From: an uncultured bacterium
GTDB lineage: Bacteria; Cyanobacteriota; Vampirovibrionia; Gastranaerophilales; Gastranaerophilaceae
DNA: 36,701 nucleotides
Direction: 5' to 3'
NCBI GenBank assembly: GCA_900551915.1
Contig: URXT01000017.1
Location: 1-36,701 of the forward strand
Shown here: piece after piece, positions 33,315 to 36,701 of the stretch
Layout: each line of letters begins with the position of its first letter
Numbering within the stretch: position 1 is the first letter of the stretch
Position numbers and translations under genes: made by a program
The notes under the pieces: model-generated
What the model was told of the DNA's origin: nothing
The model's input: only the letters and a program-made list of their open reading frames with translations
Databases searched by the model: none

Positions 33315-33803
33315 GTGGCAGCATTGGGGAAGTTAAAGTTGAATACAGCAAGAGTAAGACAGGAAGAGTTTAATTATTCTTATACACAAACGGATTATAC
33401 TGAAAGTCCGATAACTCAAGCACCGGTAATAGAAGGACCTTTTTATTACAACAAGGAAAATCTGGTAAAAGAAATGGCAATCAGAAGAATCAACAAAACA
33501 TTAAGCGGGTTGTTAACCCTTCTCATTCTGACAGCATTTGTCAGTTATTATTTTGCCATGACAAGCGAGGTTTCTTTGAATAAACTTAGACGCCAGATTA
33601 CAACTTTGAACGAAGAAAACGCTGAATTACAAAATAATCTTGACCGCTTAAAATCTTTCAATAATGTTGACGATAAAATGGGCCAATATAACCTGCTTCA
33701 AAAAGCTGCAAAAGTTATTGAAGTTCCTGCAGTTGCTGCTACTGCTCAAATTGATAAGAAAAAAGACACAACAGCAGCTTTCAGCTGGGCAATCGGATAT
33801 TAA
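33315..33803 (+). CDS. FtsL-like cell division protein
   Basis: The 162-residue protein has a cytoplasmic N-terminus of about 60 residues, one membrane segment (TLSGLLTLLILTAFVSYYFA) and a coiled-coil (LNKLRRQITTLNEENAELQNNLDRLKSF). That layout and its place directly after rsmH are the classic position of ftsL, so I call it FtsL-like although FtsL proteins share little sequence. The start is GTG at 33315; no clear ribosome site is seen. The usual ftsI/murE genes do not follow: a strong hairpin at 33830 closes the unit. Confidence 0.75.
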   Translation: MAALGKLKLNTARVRQEEFNYSYTQTDYTESPITQAPVIEGPFYYNKENLVKEMAIRRINKTLSGLLTLLILTAFVSYYFAMTSEVSLNKLRRQITTLNEENAELQNNLDRLKSFNNVDDKMGQYNLLQKAAKVIEVPAVAATAQIDKKKDTTAAFSWAIGY

Positions 33804-33829
33804 GAAGAAATCAACACTATTTTAAATTT

Positions 33830-33857
33830 ATAGGTATTTCCTACAGGAAATACCTAT
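33830..33857 (+). terminator. Terminator-like hairpin after the rsmH-ftsL unit
   Basis: ATAGGTATTTCC (33830-33841) and GGAAATACCTAT (33846-33857) form a perfect 12-bp stem with a 4-base loop; only a short U run follows. It separates the division genes from the next promoter. Confidence 0.7.
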
Positions 33858-33858
33858 T

Positions 33859-33888
33859 TGTGACTCTAAATTAAAACTTTAGTATAAT
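33859..33888 (+). promoter_or_regulatory. Possible promoter of the HD-GYP-like gene
   Basis: A consensus TATAAT (33883-33888) is preceded 18 bases upstream by TGTGAC (33859-33864), a weak -35. Transcription would start near 33895, leaving a leader of about 90 bases. Confidence 0.45.
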
Positions 33889-33984
33889 CTTTACCCTACT
33901 AAAGTATGAAGTTTTGTAAAATTTATTAAAGTTTTTCTCATGACATGCCGTAATACATGACAAAAGGTAGTAAGTAGAGAAGGC

Positions 33985-35277
33985 ATGAGCTTAATGAAAA
34001 ATGATGAAAATAAAAACGGAGTTTCGCTTTTCAGCAAATCCGACTTCATGATGGAAAATGACCCGCTGGAAGAAATCTTTGCACTAAATTTAGGGGACTT
34101 TTTATCGGAACATTTGATATCTAAAGATTTAGCCGAAAAAATCGGCGAACATTCTCACGAAGAAAAAAAATCGCGTCTTAAAAATCAATTGACGGAACTT
34201 ATTTCTATATATGCGCTTAACAACACTCTTTGCGTTCTCAATTTTGATACAAAAGAAGATTATACAATTATAACCTCTATTGCAAAATCAATTGCACAAA
34301 TGGTTGATATTCAAACCTGCAACATTTATCTTGCAAAAGAATTCACCCGAGGACTTTCCGAATACGACATGCAGCTTGTACTTGCAGGAACCTCATCAGA
34401 ACTTCAGGTTCCGGGCTACAATGTCGACGGAGAAAACATTATTGCAAAAACTTATTTAACAAAAGACACCATTCGTGAGGAAAATTCGATTGCAATATCA
34501 ATTCACAGCACCTCTCAAAACATTGGTGTAATCGAATTAAAAACCGGCAATCTGCAAGAGGAATTTATAGAGCTTGTCGAAAGTATTGCAAATCTGTTTG
34601 CAACTTCTATAACTCTGCAAAGCCAAATTGATGAAACAAACAAACTGCTTGCTGATTCAACATCTGCAATTCAGGATTTGCAGCATATGAGAGCTGAATT
34701 AACTGCCTTAATCGGTGACTTATGCGATTATCAGCAGGTTTTTGTGGAAAATCTTGCGCATGCGGTTGACACAAAAGGCGGTTACAAAGTTTCGCACTCA
34801 CAAAACACTGCAAACCTTGCAAGAAAAATCTGCAAACAATTAGGTTTAAACGAAAAAACAACAGATTTGATATATTACGCCGGACTTTTACAGAATATCG
34901 GCAAAATAACGCTTCCTGAAAGCATTTTCGCGACAAACGGAAAGCTGTCTGATGAAGATTTCAAAAAAATTCAAAACCACTCAAATGTAGGCGTAAACCT
35001 TTTGATGAACATAAACTTCTTATCAGAAGTTGTTCCCTACATTACTTATCAAAAAGAACGCGTCGACGGCTCAGGCGCTCCGGAAGGTTTGAAAGGGCAG
35101 TCAATCCCGTTTGGTTCAAGAATTATTGCGGTTGCGGATGCGTATTCGGCAATGACATCAGACAGACCTTACAGAAAGGCCATGCCGGCAGAAAAAGCGC
35201 TTGAAATTATGAAAGAAGAAGCCGGAACAAAGTGGGACGTTGATGTTGTAAACGCTTTGGCTCAAATCGTTCACTAA
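33985..35277 (+). CDS. GAF plus degenerate HD-GYP domain protein
   Basis: The 430-residue protein has a GAF-like sensory region at about 70-215 (including GVIELKTG) joined by a coiled linker to an HD-GYP domain at about 240-430. The HD-GYP family usually hydrolyses c-di-GMP. Here H271, GKI (306-308) and H332 remain, but the HD pair is Q303-N304, the HH(E) region is Y355-Q356-K and the GYP loop is GAP (364-366), so metal binding and catalysis are probably lost. DAYDAMTSDRPYR is close to intact (DAYSAMTSDRPYR). A binding or scaffolding role is inferred. The ATG at 33985 has a tight AGAAGG; 33994 is an alternative. Confidence 0.9.
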   Translation: MSLMKNDENKNGVSLFSKSDFMMENDPLEEIFALNLGDFLSEHLISKDLAEKIGEHSHEEKKSRLKNQLTELISIYALNNTLCVLNFDTKEDYTIITSIAKSIAQMVDIQTCNIYLAKEFTRGLSEYDMQLVLAGTSSELQVPGYNVDGENIIAKTYLTKDTIREENSIAISIHSTSQNIGVIELKTGNLQEEFIELVESIANLFATSITLQSQIDETNKLLADSTSAIQDLQHMRAELTALIGDLCDYQQVFVENLAHAVDTKGGYKVSHSQNTANLARKICKQLGLNEKTTDLIYYAGLLQNIGKITLPESIFATNGKLSDEDFKKIQNHSNVGVNLLMNINFLSEVVPYITYQKERVDGSGAPEGLKGQSIPFGSRIIAVADAYSAMTSDRPYRKAMPAEKALEIMKEEAGTKWDVDVVNALAQIVH

Positions 35278-35324
35278 AATCAGCAAAATATAAATATAAT
35301 TTCTGCATTTATTATAAAAAGGAT

Positions 35325-35358
35325 TGAGGCCGTGAAAAATCACAGCCTCAGTCTTTTT
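35325..35358 (+). terminator. Terminator of the HD-GYP-like gene
   Basis: TGAGGC-C-GTGA (35325-35335) pairs with TCAC-A-GCCTCA (35340-35350) around an AAAA loop, followed by GTCTTTTT. The only flaw is one C/A mismatch. Confidence 0.8.
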
Positions 35359-35375
35359 AGACGGTCTTTTTTAGA

Positions 35376-35672
35376 TTACTCCTGCACGATACTGTATGCT
35401 GTAATATGCTCAATACAGACACTCAGCCAATCATAGCGGAAACATACATAATCATTGCATTCGCAATCATTATCATCACATGTGCAGTAATCCTCAAGAC
35501 GGCAGACAAGCGCATTTTCTAAAGCAATAAAATCGTCGTGGCATTCTTCACATTTACCTTCGGGCAGGAAAACTCTGCCGTCAATCTTCAAAGTATCTGT
35601 GAAAATAACGATTTTATCAGTGCCGTTGTCTTCAATAATCTTTTTTAAAGATTTCATCAAATTTTTACCCAT
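35376..35672 (-). CDS. Cysteine-rich small protein, unknown
   Basis: The 98-residue protein has nine Cys (41, 44, 57, 63, 65, 70, 72, 77, 86), many in CxxC or CxC spacing, within an acidic stretch (DYCTCDDNDCECNDYVC). The N-terminus is a short basic/hydrophobic helix and strand region. AGGAG lies before the ATG. Metal binding or disulfide formation is possible; no signal peptide is seen, which favours metal binding in the cytoplasm. It lies between the HD-GYP terminator and the last prepilin gene. Confidence 0.75.
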   Translation of the reverse strand: MGKNLMKSLKKIIEDNGTDKIVIFTDTLKIDGRVFLPEGKCEECHDDFIALENALVCRLEDYCTCDDNDCECNDYVCFRYDWLSVCIEHITAYSIVQE

Positions 35673-35780
35673 AATATTCTCCTGTGTTTGTCATCAAATA
35701 CAGTTAACCAGAAGTTATTAAAAATAAAATTAAACACTTAAGCTACATATTACGGGTAAATTTTTCTGCAAGCTCGCTGC

Positions 35781-36701
35781 TTACCACCTGTAATCATCAG
35801 CAATTTCCCAGCCGTCAAGCATGATTAAAGCAGTACAAAAAGCGCCGGCTTGCTCATTATTAACTCCCCCGTCTGGAGTTTCGTCCCCCGGCCGCTTGTC
35901 ACATCCACGCCAGCCGTCAGTCTTTAAGCGTTCCCTGTCATACCCATAACCGTCAGGATAAAGCCCCGGTCCCGGAACTTTATACGCGATATTTCCTTGT
36001 CCACCGTTAAAGAAATTGCTTTTTATTGGAAATATATAATAATAAAAAATATCTCTCCCCGCCAGATTAGGCTTTTGCTCACCGTTTATGTCAACTTCTA
36101 ATCTATAAAAAGTTGTAATATCATGGTTCGCCGGATTTGGATTTTTGAACATCCAGCCGGAAAAAGTTGTGCCGTCAGCTAATGCATATTTCTTTGAATT
36201 TTTGGCGGTATCAGATGAGGTTATTTCAGAGGCAATATTTTGAAAATACGGCTTCAAATAAGTATCCATAAACTCTTGAGAACTCAATTCAAAATTCCAG
36301 TATTCGATTGCCTCATGGTCTTTTACGGACATAAGCACAGCTTGAGAAAGCACAGTATATACTTTTTTCAATCTTTCAACAGTTACTTTTTTCTGGTACT
36401 TGCCGACTAAAGAAGGTAAAGTCATGGCAGCGACAATCCCAATTATCCCCAGAGTGATGAGGACTTCGGCAAGGGTGAAGGCGGGGGGTTGGGTAAGTGA
36501 AAAGTGAGAAGTGAAAGGTGAAAAGACCGTTACATTGTTATTTCTGTCATGCGAGATGAAGTTCGTTGGAGATTTGTTTTCGAAACGATAGCGAGCTAGC
36601 GAGCTGTTTAAAGAAAAGAAATCTCCAACGAATGATACTAATCGCCCCAACCACGTAAATTTAGAGAAAACCCTTACAGGAGCCGGGTTACAGGACGCCC
36701 C
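35781..36701 (-). CDS. Prepilin-like protein with a long repeat-derived leader (open to the right edge)
   Basis: The body reads PPA then FTLAEVLITLGIIGIVAAM, KKVYTVLSQAVLMSV, an EYW motif, DINGEQKPNLAGRDIF and the C-terminal CTALIMLDGWEIADDYRW, as in the other copies. The frame stays open without a stop from the cleavage site to the window edge. No in-frame ATG occurs in that stretch, only a TTG at 36650 with no ribosome site. The leader is therefore at least 56 residues, or the true start lies outside the window. Two repeat elements are translated in frame in it. Confidence 0.85.
   Translation of the reverse strand, partial: GASCNPAPVRVFSKFTWLGRLVSFVGDFFSLNSSLARYRFENKSPTNFISHDRNNNVTVFSPFTSHFSLTQPPAFTLAEVLITLGIIGIVAAMTLPSLVGKYQKKVTVERLKKVYTVLSQAVLMSVKDHEAIEYWNFELSSQEFMDTYLKPYFQNIASEITSSDTAKNSKKYALADGTTFSGWMFKNPNPANHDITTFYRLEVDINGEQKPNLAGRDIFYYYIFPIKSNFFNGGQGNIAYKVPGPGLYPDGYGYDRERLKTDGWRGCDKRPGDETPDGGVNNEQAGAFCTALIMLDGWEIADDYRW
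36497..36535. repeat. Second copy of the GTGAAAAGTGA repeat
   Basis: This block (GTGAAAAGTGAGAAG...ACCGTTACAT) matches, in reverse orientation, the right arm of the rpsB-tsf element (8841-8881), including the ending CCGTTACAT. It lies inside the leader-coding part of the 35781 prepilin gene. Confidence 0.75.
36562..36632. repeat. Inverted repeat element in the leader-coding region
   Basis: TTCGTTGGAGATTTGTTTTC (36562-36581) is the reverse complement of GAAAAGAAATCTCCAACGAA (36613-36632) with one mismatch. The centre has a doubled GCGAGCTA-like segment. Together with flanking GTCATGCGAGA it resembles the common intergenic repeats of this window. Confidence 0.65.

Overview
The window looks like a chromosomal segment of a low-GC diderm bacterium close to the non-photosynthetic cyanobacterial relatives (Vampirovibrionia/Melainabacteria, order Gastranaerophilales). 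I infer this from the genes only: six different prepilin-like proteins carrying an almost identical FTLAEVLITLGIIG-type N-terminus, conserved secreted or membrane proteins of unknown function, and divergent forms of standard housekeeping genes. No marker gene or database search was available to fix the taxonomy.

Layout. 1-621 is the 5' half of tuf (minus). 821-6342 (minus) holds a large unknown protein, a DUF559 endonuclease-like gene framed by palindromic repeats, rimP-nusA and a coiled-coil protein. 6906-9768 (plus) holds a corrinoid adenosyltransferase, then rpsB and tsf with a repeat element between them; a decayed copy of the 5' end of the 821-2275 gene lies just before rpsB. 9863-18326 alternates housekeeping genes (uvrA, folP) with three prepilin-like genes, each facing a small divergent DNA-binding protein. 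18488-23019 has two membrane proteins of unknown function, a zinc-ribbon plus radical SAM pair, two exported proteins and cdd. 23091-29303 (minus) carries a prepilin-like gene interrupted by an 11-base G tract, a C-terminal processing protease, an exported HEALH protein, a TPR protein, a DivIC/FtsB-like protein, an outer-membrane-like protein and a ribbon-helix-helix regulator. 29428-36701 has a fourth regulator-paired prepilin, gltX, a rsmH-ftsL fragment of the division cluster, a degenerate HD-GYP protein, a Cys-rich protein and a sixth prepilin that runs off the right edge.

The most notable theme is the dispersed set of prepilin-like genes. All four plus-strand members are preceded by a divergent small regulator (two HTH, one AbrB/MazE-like, one ribbon-helix-helix). 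Dyad sequences sit at recognisable sigma70-type promoters. A fifth copy appears to be phase variable through a poly-G tract, and the sixth has repeat DNA fused in frame into its leader. Together this looks like individually switched surface-pilin cassettes. A second theme is that many genes without a Shine-Dalgarno have a -10 hexamer exactly 5-6 bases before the start codon, which predicts leaderless mRNAs.

Coordinates, motifs, hairpins and small genes were read by eye. Functions rest on recognised family motifs; no alignments or folding programs were run.
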